A stretch of 64,000 bases of DNA. It comes from Streptomyces sp. FIT100 (GTDB lineage: Bacteria > Actinomycetota > Actinomycetes > Streptomycetales > Streptomycetaceae). Positions within the stretch are counted from its first letter, which is position 1. Each line of letters opens with the position of its first letter. Shown here one piece after another: positions 27,301-35,089 of this stretch. A program made the position numbers and the translations under genes. The stretch spans positions 7,721,526 to 7,785,525 of the forward strand of contig NZ_CP075715.1 in NCBI RefSeq assembly GCF_024584805.1, read 5' to 3'. The notes beneath the pieces were generated by a model. That model made no database searches. It was not told the DNA's origin and was given only the letters and a program-made list of their open reading frames with translations.

Positions 27301-28283
27301 GATATGAGACGGAATTTCCCGGAATCTTGGAGGCCAACCGCATAGAGATCTACAAAGAGAACGACCAGCCGGGGAGATCTCATCCGGTCCAGAGCATCAA
27401 AGCACCAGGGAAAACAGGAATCGTGGACGCAGACGGGCTGTCCGGCGGACAGTATCGGGTCAACTTCCTGGGCAAGGACAACAGCACACTGGCCCCCGCC
27501 CGCGAGATCGAGATAAAGGCCCGCACGATAACCCTGCGTATCGCAGATACGACACACGACCGTTGGACAGTCAAACCCACGTCGCTATCAAGATGCACAG
27601 CGGGCAATGAATCAACCGTGCCCGCCACACCAGTCAACGGGACTCCCGCATACACCGACGTGACGTTCACCCAGAACACCGTCACAAACGAGATGGCCGG
27701 CACCCTCGAATGCACACACCCCGAGCACGACCAGAAGCTCAACATCACCTGGACGATGAATACGGTGAATGAGTCCATCACCTACAAAACGACGGACAGC
27801 GACGGACTCACCGCAAAATTCAGCTCGGACAAGGAACAGTGGACCGACGCGGCATCCGGCACCGGCCCGAATGCCCAGATATGGATAAACCTGCAGAACA
27901 CAAAGCACCGTGCCCTATCCGCCACCATCATCAACACCTTCCCCTTCGAGGTCAAACTCAAAGACGCCCCCACACGTGAAAACGCAACCCCGACCACCGC
28001 ACCTCAAGACGTCCCGACGGGAGACACGAAGAAGTTCACCTACACGACCGACTCCTCACCCGATGACTCAAAGGGAACGGTCACCTACAAATTCAAGCCG
28101 CCAAACAAGTCGGAGGAAACCATCATACTCTCCTGGACCAGCCACCCCGACAAAAACCCCCCCGAGTACACGTTCACCCTGCCCGACAAAGCCACGATCG
28201 AAGGCGACAAGAGGGTGTGGACCATAAGTGCCACACCCAAAGACGGCAAGAATATCTGGACCATAAGTCGCAAACAACCCTGA
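24393..28283 (+). CDS. Large tail/fibre protein: gpI-like head, hemopexin-like and Ig-like repeats
   Basis: A 1296-aa protein. Residues about 1-170 resemble the phage tail protein I domain (FPRLLDAWRTDPAWLDWLSQ, RRHCPAHVPYTVVV), which attaches to the baseplate. About 215-405 are hemopexin-like repeats (GHIDAAVCYPDLGFYLISG, GLYVFSGEHSIRYS, HYLIKGPQCAEVDG, DLWPGLPV). About 410-1040 are six tandem Ig-like modules of some 100 residues, each ending in a pattern such as GGYTAYFCAGKAWLAKP. About 1044-1296 are two modules homologous to the last two of the gp47-like protein at 15040-19038. The ATG follows AGGGATC. It is best read as the particle's adhesin. A longer upstream extension of the frame overlaps the preceding gene and is not real. 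Confidence 0.82.
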   Translation: MTKPTKPTLALPAALARDPVMREFAERLALMLEPFPRALEDFPRLLDAWRTDPAWLDWLSQITGAPDTPQWDEAARRAAVEAAAALAAQQGTHEALIREAGLLGWELSISDPGQVTTTDQWFGPRRSLVVALAWSPADTVRLVSARPQLDAIVRRHCPAHVPYTVVVGEGFTPSAALSLPSDVGDTGQPRTVFFYGPHPEGDQTVGYDLSVPAPVPGPRRLNARWSGLAQLGSVGKNFGKGSAGHIDAAVCYPDLGFYLISGDEVAVWDKSAEAFNKIAGLNSIFPNLPRRQATQALDGTLTIRIPLIDDVLSIPSGNDKGLYVFSGEHSIRYSSPGATNPETKTIKELYTTDLPPEFHRNLDAVVEDPFREGIHYLIKGPQCAEVDGFTYKATHLIRDLWPGLPVRTASEQTGGGALTIEATLVPLHSGFRLSYFARALTEGAQVYLYEGTKKTSGELAALPPVGQKPAPGSAGNVLFEGSVLTSPGGYTLYYADPAFNKWLSDPAEFTAILKKEDYGTFSLKGDAGGKTANRKNPKFTCQTPYPRSATLALYNAADKASDLDQAQKEIPTPLFSKPIANQNTVQDVTADNTFLPGPYKAYLLARDGHAFLAEPLKDITLTLDPSAIGTLHLGGTEADDQKGTIPLDRKPVISYTPSGEETWTTGTLHIFPQAAQDAAPNTLPAAAAVLTYDMVDLKSPFPLADSLPVGGYTAYFCAGKAWLAKPKRFTVTAPAASGELKVNTPSSNGTANVLTYRTPYANSGNQIVVVRELDDHAPTINTHAGQWDYVYRTTASDQHGEITITTTNLLPQGSPADAAPGTYTVRLVTSSGAPLADPVTISATLSPAQYETLRITQPLPETRINTASTIKLEYTTKYFNPENIITVRGAGDNQIYSQKTEAGKTEQEIGGDKLLDGMRLYPGNHTIYYQAHRSVPLAQPLTFLVHAPRASGSIAVSPTSPHVGEKFRIGYETEFPGILEANRIEIYKENDQPGRSHPVQSIKAPGKTGIVDADGLSGGQYRVNFLGKDNSTLAPAREIEIKARTITLRIADTTHDRWTVKPTSLSRCTAGNESTVPATPVNGTPAYTDVTFTQNTVTNEMAGTLECTHPEHDQKLNITWTMNTVNESITYKTTDSDGLTAKFSSDKEQWTDAASGTGPNAQIWINLQNTKHRALSATIINTFPFEVKLKDAPTRENATPTTAPQDVPTGDTKKFTYTTDSSPDDSKGTVTYKFKPPNKSEETIILSWTSHPDKNPPEYTFTLPDKATIEGDKRVWTISATPKDGKNIWTISRKQP

Positions 28284-28594
28284 CCGGGATGCCGTGACCT
28301 CCGCCCCGCCACCCAAGAGTGGTCAAACTCAGGAGTGCTGCAAGGTCCGTAGATTCTGGCTTAGCTGCTGGCTAGGGTTGGCAGGCCGAGTACCGGGGCC
28401 CCATTTTCAGTCCCGCCACGCCCAACCGTGCGTGCGGCCCTCCCGCCGTACTCCGCAACCGCGCCAGCTCCGACTCTACGTTATGGTCCGCCGACTCCAT
28501 CGGCGGACCATAACGCGTTCGTGGTTAATTCTTCACACTGACAGCTCTGTGCCTTCGGGGCGCAGACGCAACGGGCAGAATAGGCGAATAGAAA
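28284..28594. other. Intergenic stretch with hairpin
   Basis: About 310 bp between the tail protein and beta-propeller genes. The only clear structure is the hairpin at 28479-28515. No gene is supported. Confidence 0.5.
28479..28515. terminator. Perfect 16-bp-stem hairpin
   Basis: Arms 28479-28494 and 28500-28515 are perfectly complementary around a five-base loop (CTCCA). It lies about 195 bp after the tail protein stop and 79 bp before the next start. It could end the long eCIS transcript or be an operator for the propeller gene. No U-tract follows. Confidence 0.55.
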
Positions 28595-29662
28595 ATGGCG
28601 GCAAACGGAGAAGAGCTCATCATTAGTCTGCAAGGAGAAAGAATCCCTGCACCCAGCGCCCTGACCGTGAACAACAACAACGAGCTGACGTGGGCAGCGG
28701 GCGGTGCCGACGCACAAACCAGCTTCCTGTTCACCTTCTTCGGCAATGTCAGTAAGCGGGAGGTAACCGCCTTAGCGGGAACTACCAAAGCAGCTATCCC
28801 CACAGACCTGGCAGAAACCAGGTACCTGGTCGAGGCCCGGGCTGTGAAGAACGGTACCTACTCGGCTCCGACCGCTTTGACGATATCTACGAAGGCCTCC
28901 TCCGTACCCGAAGACCTGAAGATCAACGGCCTCAACGAGCCCCAGGGCATCGCAACAGCTGGTGCAGGGATCTACATCGCCAACCGGAAGTCCGGCGAAA
29001 TCATCAAAGCGGACATGGATGGAAATGGCGCGATAGTCGTCAAGAAACTGGAAAACCCTATGGGTATCGCGACGGACGGAGTTAATTTCTGGGTCGCCAT
29101 CCAGGGCGCAGGAGGACAAGTAATAAAATTCCATACGTATGATGACTACGCACAGGATAGCATTAGGCCGGCCCAAGATAAGCCAGGGATTAACTATCTC
29201 TCACTCTTGGATTCAGATATTCTCACCTGGAGTAAACCTCTACTTTTCATCTCTAGAGATAAGGGCTGGGCGGCGCAGGGCTACGGAGCGTGGTGTGAAG
29301 AAATCGTGAGCGATCTGCCCGATGCCAGAGGCATGACATCCGACGGTAAATTCCTCTATATCGCCAGCTGGCAACGGGACAAAGTGCTACGGGCACGCTT
29401 CGACGGGGCGGCCGGCAAGGAGGAGTTCATCGCCGTCGCCAAGCCCGAGGATATTTCTTGCAATGAGAGACATGTATACGTAACCACCGGCAATAACACG
29501 CTGATCCGAGCATCGCGGAGTACTGGAGCTATCGATGATGGCTTCACCATCAAAAATCTCAACAAACCCCGCGGCGTAGCAGTCTGGGGCAACTATGTCT
29601 ATTTTGTGGAGCAAGGTGCACCCAAGGTATCCCGAGTGTTCATTGGGTGGGCCGCCGAGTAG
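28595..29662 (+). CDS. Fibronectin-type/beta-propeller protein in the eCIS cluster
   Basis: A 355-aa protein. Residues about 18-100 look like a fibronectin-III-type module (PAPSALTVNNNNELTWAAG, then TRYLVEARAVKNGTYSAPTA). Residues about 105-350 are a propeller with NHL-like blades, each showing a P-x-G-(I/V)-A...(I/V)-Y-(I/V)-A pattern: LNEPQGIATAGAGIYIAN, ENPMGIATDGVNFWVA, LPDARGMTSDGKFLYIA, LNKPRGVAVWGNYVYFV. No signal peptide. GC content and codon use differ from core eCIS genes, a sign of transfer. It may be a tail-tip receptor-binding protein or a carried effector. The ribosome binding site is weak. Confidence 0.7.
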   Translation: MAANGEELIISLQGERIPAPSALTVNNNNELTWAAGGADAQTSFLFTFFGNVSKREVTALAGTTKAAIPTDLAETRYLVEARAVKNGTYSAPTALTISTKASSVPEDLKINGLNEPQGIATAGAGIYIANRKSGEIIKADMDGNGAIVVKKLENPMGIATDGVNFWVAIQGAGGQVIKFHTYDDYAQDSIRPAQDKPGINYLSLLDSDILTWSKPLLFISRDKGWAAQGYGAWCEEIVSDLPDARGMTSDGKFLYIASWQRDKVLRARFDGAAGKEEFIAVAKPEDISCNERHVYVTTGNNTLIRASRSTGAIDDGFTIKNLNKPRGVAVWGNYVYFVEQGAPKVSRVFIGWAAE

Positions 29663-29706
29663 CAGAATCATGACAGGCCTGCACTCCGCAACGAATCACG
29701 CGTGGC

Positions 29707-29886
29707 TTCACTTTTGCGTCACCTGCGAATGATTCGTAGAAGGGGCCGGATCTGAACCGGCTCCGTGGTACATCCAATATGGGATCAGCTGATTTCACTT
29801 CACCGACGAAGAACACCACGTTCTTCCGGGCGGGGTGACCCATAGCCCCGATCCCTGCGATACGACCTGACGCCTGCCATTGCGAG
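29707..29886 (+). pseudogene. Decayed 3' fragment copy of the gene at 31204-31644
   Basis: About 180 bp nearly identical to 31516-31692. Both share TTCACTTTTGCGTCACCTGC at the start and the 3' flanking bases to CTGCCATTGCGAG at the end. The 5' part of the gene is missing here. The copy has a stop (TAG) replacing CAG and a small insertion near its end, so it cannot be functional. Confidence 0.85.
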
Positions 29887-30017
29887 AGTCGGCCGCTGTG
29901 GTTTGCTGTACATACCTCGCCCAGGGCGGACCCGACAGAAACACGCGTAGTGACAGCTCACCAGGGACCCTGGCGGGGTAAACCGGTCAACTCTCAAAGC
30001 CGGCGGGTAACCTCCAC

Positions 30018-30452
30018 GGTTACCTGCACGACGATGTGAACCGTCGCTACGCCACCGTGGCGCTGGCGTTGCGCTTGTGCGGGACGCCTCCCATGACGGC
30101 GCCGCACGGGCGCGGTTGGAGCATGGACCGCTGGTGAGCACGGGGCTGGTGCGGCTGGAGCATCCGGATCAGCCGTTGCTGGTTCGGGCGTTGCGGGTAA
30201 GCGATCGTGTCGTCTCCTGTCTGCTGGGGCACGGTGCTCCGCTCGTGGCGGATCCAGCGATGAGCCTGGTTCGTGAGACGCCGCTGCTGCCCGCGTCCGC
30301 GCGGCTCCTGGTCCAGCAGGTCCGTGCGGCGCTGGGGCAGCTCGTCTATCTGCGGGGCCGGTCCGACAGCGCGGTGGAGTCGGTCGCCGATGCCGCCATC
30401 CAGGAGGGGTCGGGAAAGGCGATACGCGTTGACCCACGCCGCCTTATCCCGG
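30018..30452 (+). pseudogene. Decayed fragment copy of the eCIS AAA+ ATPase gene
   Basis: About 435 bp homologous to the N-terminal part of the ATPase gene at roughly 32874-33310. Matching stretches include ACGATGTGAACCG, CGCCACCGTGGCGCTGGCG and GCGCGGTTGGAGCA. Translated similarity covers YLHDDVNRR, ARLEHGPLVSTGLVRLE, RVNDRV-like and LVYLRGR(P/S)DSAV. Indels shift the frame after LRLCG, and the Walker motifs are absent. With the fragment at 29707 it keeps the order seen in the intact copies. Confidence 0.85.
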
Positions 30453-31107
30453 GTGCCGAAGGCGCGAAGGGGATGCCTGCTCGACGCCTCCGACCTTAGA
30501 AACCAGCTCACCACCCCCACAGCCGAAACCGGCCCGAGAGGCCAGCCTCCCCGACGCTCACGAGAAAGATCTCCGACAACAGATATACGAAGCAATGCGC
30601 CGAAGAAGTACAGCCTTTGAGTTTCCAGTGCCGACCTTGAACAGAGAAACGGACGCATACATCGCGACGTCCGCCGACGAATCGACTGTGTTGACAGGAT
30701 GGCTCCGTGAAAAAGGTCTTCCAAATGATCCCTCAAAGGTTGGCCCTGGCAAGACACTATGGATCATCTGACACGACTACGAGGTCAGCGACGGCAAACT
30801 TGCCATCCGCATCATCTGCCAACGGGATTTAACCCCCCAAAGTACCACTGCCCGTGTGGTCCTCACCGCAGTAGGTGTCTACGGAAAAGGCGGCGCTGCG
30901 CAGAACATAGCCGCCGGCCTCGGTGTTCCTGTGTATGGCTCCACCATTCCTGTGTCGATGTCCGCCGACCTTCCCATGATGGTCGATGATGAAGACGAAT
31001 CCTGCTCCTGGAGCCGGGGCGGGGCCATGTCCCGTGCACTGAACCTCCACGGGACGTTCCATCTCTTCCCGCCGGACCCACCCCGCCTTTTCGTGCCCGA
31101 CGGCTGA
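30433..31107 (+). pseudogene. Frame interrupted by one stop; possible former cargo gene
   Basis: A single + strand frame runs about 225 codons and is broken once, by TGA at 30769-30771. Before it reads FEFPVPTLNRETDAYIATS and TGWLREKGLPNDPSKVG; after it HDYEVSDGKLAIRIICQRD, then GKGGAAQNIAAGLGVPVYG. The GxAAxxIAxxLGVPVY pattern resembles C-terminal regions of actinobacterial polymorphic-toxin-like proteins, so this may be a dead effector. That is inference; no family is certain. The 5' end merges into the ATPase fragment, which shows rearrangement. Confidence 0.45.
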
Positions 31108-31203
31108 ATCCAGCTCCCCGGCCACCAGTCGTGCACGTGCAGAGGCCAGATCTGGGCGCGTCAGGGCAGCCGCAGATACCGTGCAATGCAAGGAGAATCA
31201 ATC

Positions 31204-31644
31204 ATGGGTGAACTTGTTGTCATCACTGGGGATACGGTTACCATTAATCCTCCCAACGATCCGCCGGCGCAATATACGCTGATCCCTCCTACTCCGCTGC
31301 CAATTTCAGGATCAAGCCATAATGTCAAGGTTCGAGGTGCAGTTGCCTGCCTGCCTAGCGACGTCGAGAATCTCACAGCGAATTTCACGTACGATTGTGG
31401 ATCCTATGTGGGCGGAACCGGGACGGTCACCCTGCGGCTCAAGGATGGGAACAAGACGAAGAAGACCAAGAACGGTCAGCCACTTGTCATCAGCGGCACT
31501 GCCTTCGATGCGAAGTTCACTTTTGCGTCACCTGCGAATGATCCGCAGAAGGGGCCGGATCCGAACCGGCTCAGTGGTACATCCAAGATGGGGTCAGCTG
31601 ACTTCACTTCACCGACGAAGAACACCTTCTTCCGGGCGGGGTGA
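31204..31644 (+). CDS. Small eCIS protein, possibly PAAR-like spike tip
   Basis: A 146-aa protein with no signal peptide. The first half (MGELVVITGDTVTINPPND, then GSSHNVKVRGAVACLPSDVE) has the Gly/Pro/Val-rich, short-strand style of PAAR-like tips (Afp10 class), but I do not see a full PAAR repeat or its metal ligands. The second half is Lys-rich and ends in KNTFFRAG. AAGGAG precedes ATG 31204. The protein is encoded directly upstream of the DUF4255 gene. A broken copy of its 3' end lies at 29707-29886. It is the best tip candidate in the cluster, but could equally be an unrelated accessory protein. Confidence 0.5.
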   Translation: MGELVVITGDTVTINPPNDPPAQYTLIPPTPLPISGSSHNVKVRGAVACLPSDVENLTANFTYDCGSYVGGTGTVTLRLKDGNKTKKTKNGQPLVISGTAFDAKFTFASPANDPQKGPDPNRLSGTSKMGSADFTSPTKNTFFRAG

Positions 31645-31767
31645 GCCCAGTCCCCGATCCCTGCGACACGACCTGACGCCTGCCATTGCGAGTGGTGTGC
31701 CCCGAGGCATTCACGCCGCCCCGAGGTATCCCGCACCGTCAACCGCCCTCCCACAGAAGGCCCTTCC

Positions 31768-32460
31768 ATGATCAATCATGTGGACAACGCCTTAGAGGCC
31801 CTCATCAAGCTACTCAACCCTGATCTTTTCGCCGCCAATGGCGACATGAAGATCCTCTTCAGTCCACCGACGAAGGAGACCGTGCAGATCGGTGCTCGGC
31901 AGCAACTTATCGACGTCTATCTGTACGATGTTCAGGAGGCGGCAGCGCGCCGGGAGTCGGGGTCCATCGTCGTACGCGACAACAACGCCCGACAGAAGAA
32001 CCCGGAAACAGGCCGGATGGAGTCGAGACCGGTTTCCCGGCACGCTCCACCGCGATACCTCAAACTCTCCTACATGCTGACCGTGTGGACAGCTGAGCAG
32101 AAGGACTCCCATCAGATACTCGGTTTGTTGTTTGCCCACCTGGCAAAGTATCTGGTCCTGAAGTTGCCGAGTTATCCTTGGCCTCACGAGACCGACGCGA
32201 AAATGACGGTCTACCAGACGATGTATGCCGAACTGGATGTTGGGCGTCCTCCTGTGCAGGATCGGATTCTCACCGAGTTGTGGACGACGTTCAACAATAC
32301 ACTCGTGCCTTTCCTGAATGTGACGGTGACGGTGCCGGTGCCCGCCTTCACGCCGGAGCAGATCACTCACGTGGTGGAGAAGGTCGTCTCTCCTGTCACT
32401 GCGGTGTCTGCGGGCGCGGAGGAATTCGCAGAGCTCTCGCGGGAAGGCGAGCAGCGGTGA
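31768..32460 (+). CDS. DUF4255 tail terminator/cap protein (Afp16-like)
   Basis: A 230-aa DUF4255 protein. The N terminus (NHVDNALEALIKLLNP), the ILFSPPTKETV loop and RYLKLSYMLTVWTAEQKDSH are typical. The family caps the tube and sheath at the end distal from the baseplate and sets final particle length together with the tape measure. The stop overlaps the ATPase start (TGATG), so the two proteins are probably made in fixed proportion. The coding sequence is complete and unremarkable. Confidence 0.88.
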   Translation: MINHVDNALEALIKLLNPDLFAANGDMKILFSPPTKETVQIGARQQLIDVYLYDVQEAAARRESGSIVVRDNNARQKNPETGRMESRPVSRHAPPRYLKLSYMLTVWTAEQKDSHQILGLLFAHLAKYLVLKLPSYPWPHETDAKMTVYQTMYAELDVGRPPVQDRILTELWTTFNNTLVPFLNVTVTVPVPAFTPEQITHVVEKVVSPVTAVSAGAEEFAELSREGEQR

Positions 32461-34616
32461 TGACACGTCGGCAGCAGCACCTCGCTGACGAGGCGGCGGC
32501 AGCGGAATCGCAGGATGCGGGCTTGACCCATCTGCTGAGCAGGCTGTCCCTGGTGGAACGGCGGGTGTTCCGGGCGGTGTCCGCGCGGGTGGCTTCCCAC
32601 CCTCGCGATACGCCCGCCCCTCTGCGCGGCCTGTACGTCTCGGAGGAGGAGGTGGCGTGGCTGTATCACAACCCGGCACTCCCGCTTGCCGAGGACCCGG
32701 ATGAGCAGGACTGGCTGGCCGCTTGTGAGAAGGAGGCCGATGCGGCCCAGGCCCGCGGGGCGCGACTGCCGCTGCGGGAGTTGAGCGTCGGATTCGGGTT
32801 GTCAGCGCTGGACATCGAGGTGCTGCTGATCGCGCTGGCACCTGAGTTGGACCCGTGCTACGAGCGGTTCTACGGCTATCTGCACGATGATGTGAACCGC
32901 CGCTTCGCCACCGTGGCGCTGGCGCTGCGCTTGTGCGGGCTGCCCGCCCATTCCGGCGCTGCCCGGGCTCGCCTGGAGCACGGGCCGCTGGTGAGTACGG
33001 GGCTGGTACGTCTGGAACAGGAGGAGCTCGCGCTGCCGAGCCGGTCCCTGCGGGTGAACGACCGTGTCACGGCGCACCTCCTGGGCCAGGACGTTCCGCT
33101 CACCCCGGACACGGGCATCCGCCTGGTCTGCGAGGCGCCGCCGCAGCCGACGGCTGCACAGGAGCTGGGGCAGGAAGTGGCCGCGATTCTGGGGCAGGGG
33201 CACCTTGTGTATCTTCGCGGCCGTCCGGACAGCGCTGTGGATACGGTCGCCGACGCCGCCGCCTGTGAGGGCAATGCACAGGCCGTACGGGTCGACCTCC
33301 GCGACCTTTCCCAGGGCTCGCAGATGTGGGCGGTGCTCGAGACGGCGGTGCTGGAGGCACGGTTGCGCGGGTGCGGCCTGCATGTGGGCCCTCTGCTCCG
33401 CCCGGAAACCACGGCGGAGACCGCTGAACCCATGTACCGGGAGGTCCTGCGGCCTCTGCGGGACGCCGGCATCCCCGTGGTGATCTCGGGCCAAGCCCCC
33501 TGGGATCCCGCCTGGTGCACCTCCGTGCCGGTGATCCTCACCTGCCCGCCCATGAGCCCCCGGCAGAGAGCCGCCATGTGGCGGTCCGAGCTGGACGACA
33601 CATGCGCTCCGGCAGACCTGGAATCCACCGTCCGTGCCATGGACGCCCACCGGCTCAGCCCCGGCGAGCTACGTGCCGGTGTCCGTGCTGCCCGTACTCA
33701 GGCGCAGGCCACCGGCACCGCGCTGGACGTGCCGACGCTGCAGGCCGGCGCGCGCCTGTGGCACGGGAGCGGTCTGGAACGCCTGGCCCGCAGAATCGAA
33801 CCCAGCGCCCGCCTCACCGACCTCGTCCTGCCCGATCTGCCCCGCGGTCAGCTCGACGCGCTCGTCGTGCGGGCCCGGCACCGCGAGGAAGTCCTCCACG
33901 GCTGGGGCATGCTGCCGGGAAGCAGTCGCGGTGCCGGCACCACCGCCCTGTTCACCGGCGACTCCGGCACCGGCAAAACCCTGGCTGCCGAAGCCGTCGC
34001 CGCCGAGCTCGGACTGGACCTCTACGTCATCAATCTGGCGACTCTCGTCGACAAATACATCGGAGAAACCGAGAAGAACCTCGAACGCGTCTTCACCCAC
34101 GCCGAAGGCGTCAGCGCTGTCCTCCTCTTCGACGAGGCCGACGCGATCTTCGGTAAGCGCTCCGAGACGACGAGCGCCCACGACCGCTACGCGAACATCG
34201 AAACGGCTTACCTCCTGCAGCGCCTCGAATCCTTCGACGGCATCGGCATCCTCACCACCAATCTCTCCGCCAACATCGACACCGCGTTCACCCGGCGCCT
34301 GGACCTGATCATCCACTTCCCGCCACCGGACGAGCACCACCGCCGACTCCTATGGGACCACTGCCTGGGCACCACCATCCCCCGCTCGCCCGGCCTCGAC
34401 CTCGACCACCTCGCCCGCGCCTTCCCCCTCTCCGGGGGCAGCATCCGCAACTGCGCCATCACCGCCGCTTATCACTCTGCCGCGACCCGCCAGCCGTTCT
34501 CCACCAAGACACTCCTGGACGCTGTCCGGGCCGAATACCTCAAACTCGGCCGCATCATCAGCGAACCCTTCTCGGAACCGGCTCATGACGGTGTGACGTC
34601 CGGTGATCCTCAGTAA
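32460..34616 (+). CDS. eCIS AAA+ ATPase (Afp15-like)
   Basis: A 718-aa AAA+ ATPase. Residues about 1-480 are the variable N-terminal region found in eCIS ATPases, with tandem helical parts. The ATPase domain has Walker A GDSGTGKTLAAE (near 500), Walker B VLLFDEADAIFG, the sensor-like ILTTNLSANID and the arginine finger region FTRRLD. It acts in the cytoplasm during particle assembly. The start is ATG in the TGATG overlap with the DUF4255 gene; a GTG one codon upstream is possible. It is the last gene of the cluster. A broken copy of its N-terminal part lies at 30018-30452. Confidence 0.9.
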   Translation: MTRRQQHLADEAAAAESQDAGLTHLLSRLSLVERRVFRAVSARVASHPRDTPAPLRGLYVSEEEVAWLYHNPALPLAEDPDEQDWLAACEKEADAAQARGARLPLRELSVGFGLSALDIEVLLIALAPELDPCYERFYGYLHDDVNRRFATVALALRLCGLPAHSGAARARLEHGPLVSTGLVRLEQEELALPSRSLRVNDRVTAHLLGQDVPLTPDTGIRLVCEAPPQPTAAQELGQEVAAILGQGHLVYLRGRPDSAVDTVADAAACEGNAQAVRVDLRDLSQGSQMWAVLETAVLEARLRGCGLHVGPLLRPETTAETAEPMYREVLRPLRDAGIPVVISGQAPWDPAWCTSVPVILTCPPMSPRQRAAMWRSELDDTCAPADLESTVRAMDAHRLSPGELRAGVRAARTQAQATGTALDVPTLQAGARLWHGSGLERLARRIEPSARLTDLVLPDLPRGQLDALVVRARHREEVLHGWGMLPGSSRGAGTTALFTGDSGTGKTLAAEAVAAELGLDLYVINLATLVDKYIGETEKNLERVFTHAEGVSAVLLFDEADAIFGKRSETTSAHDRYANIETAYLLQRLESFDGIGILTTNLSANIDTAFTRRLDLIIHFPPPDEHHRRLLWDHCLGTTIPRSPGLDLDHLARAFPLSGGSIRNCAITAAYHSAATRQPFSTKTLLDAVRAEYLKLGRIISEPFSEPAHDGVTSGDPQ

Positions 34617-35089
34617 ACGGAACCCGGCCGAGCCACACCGCCGTGGATACGTTGCCCACGTCATCCGCTGGGGGCCGGATCGCGCGGAGCCTGTCGGATG
34701 GGCCCAATCGGGTGGGGCGCGGGACAGGGGCGCCCCGGAGGAGCTCGCTTTCCGGGCCCAGATGCGGCTGACGAGGCAGGAGCTGCGGTCGGGGCGTCAG
34801 GGCTGTGGCGTTGCTGGGGCGCCCGGCGGCACGGATCCTGTCGGGATACGGAGAGCCGGCGCTTGAGCCGGTGGGCGTGACGGGTGAGGCGCCGTCGCAG
34901 GAGCTTGTCGACGCGCGAACCAGCTATGGGCAGGTGCTGCGGGGCGAGGAACCCGGCGCCGGTTCGGAGGTTTCCGGCCCAGGTGCCGAGGGCTTGCCCG
35001 GGCGCGGGCTGGAGGTGTGGGAAGACGCTCCTCTGGACCCGGCCACGCATAGCGGCAGCGCAGCGCGGCTCCCGTCCCGGGTGGGCCGC
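34617..35089. other. Intergenic stretch between eCIS cluster and polysaccharide lyase
   Basis: About 470 bp between convergent genes. Open frames on both strands have low-complexity Arg/Pro/Ala composition and no family match, and I do not support them. No clear terminator was found. Confidence 0.5.

Noticed and set aside
30769..30771. In-frame TGA as a selenocysteine codon
   Set aside because: No selenocysteine insertion hairpin follows it, and the frame lies among other decayed fragments. A nonsense mutation is the simpler reading.
34661..35050. 130-codon - strand frame after the ATPase gene
   Set aside because: Low-complexity Arg/Pro/Ala sequence, no ribosome binding site and no family resemblance.
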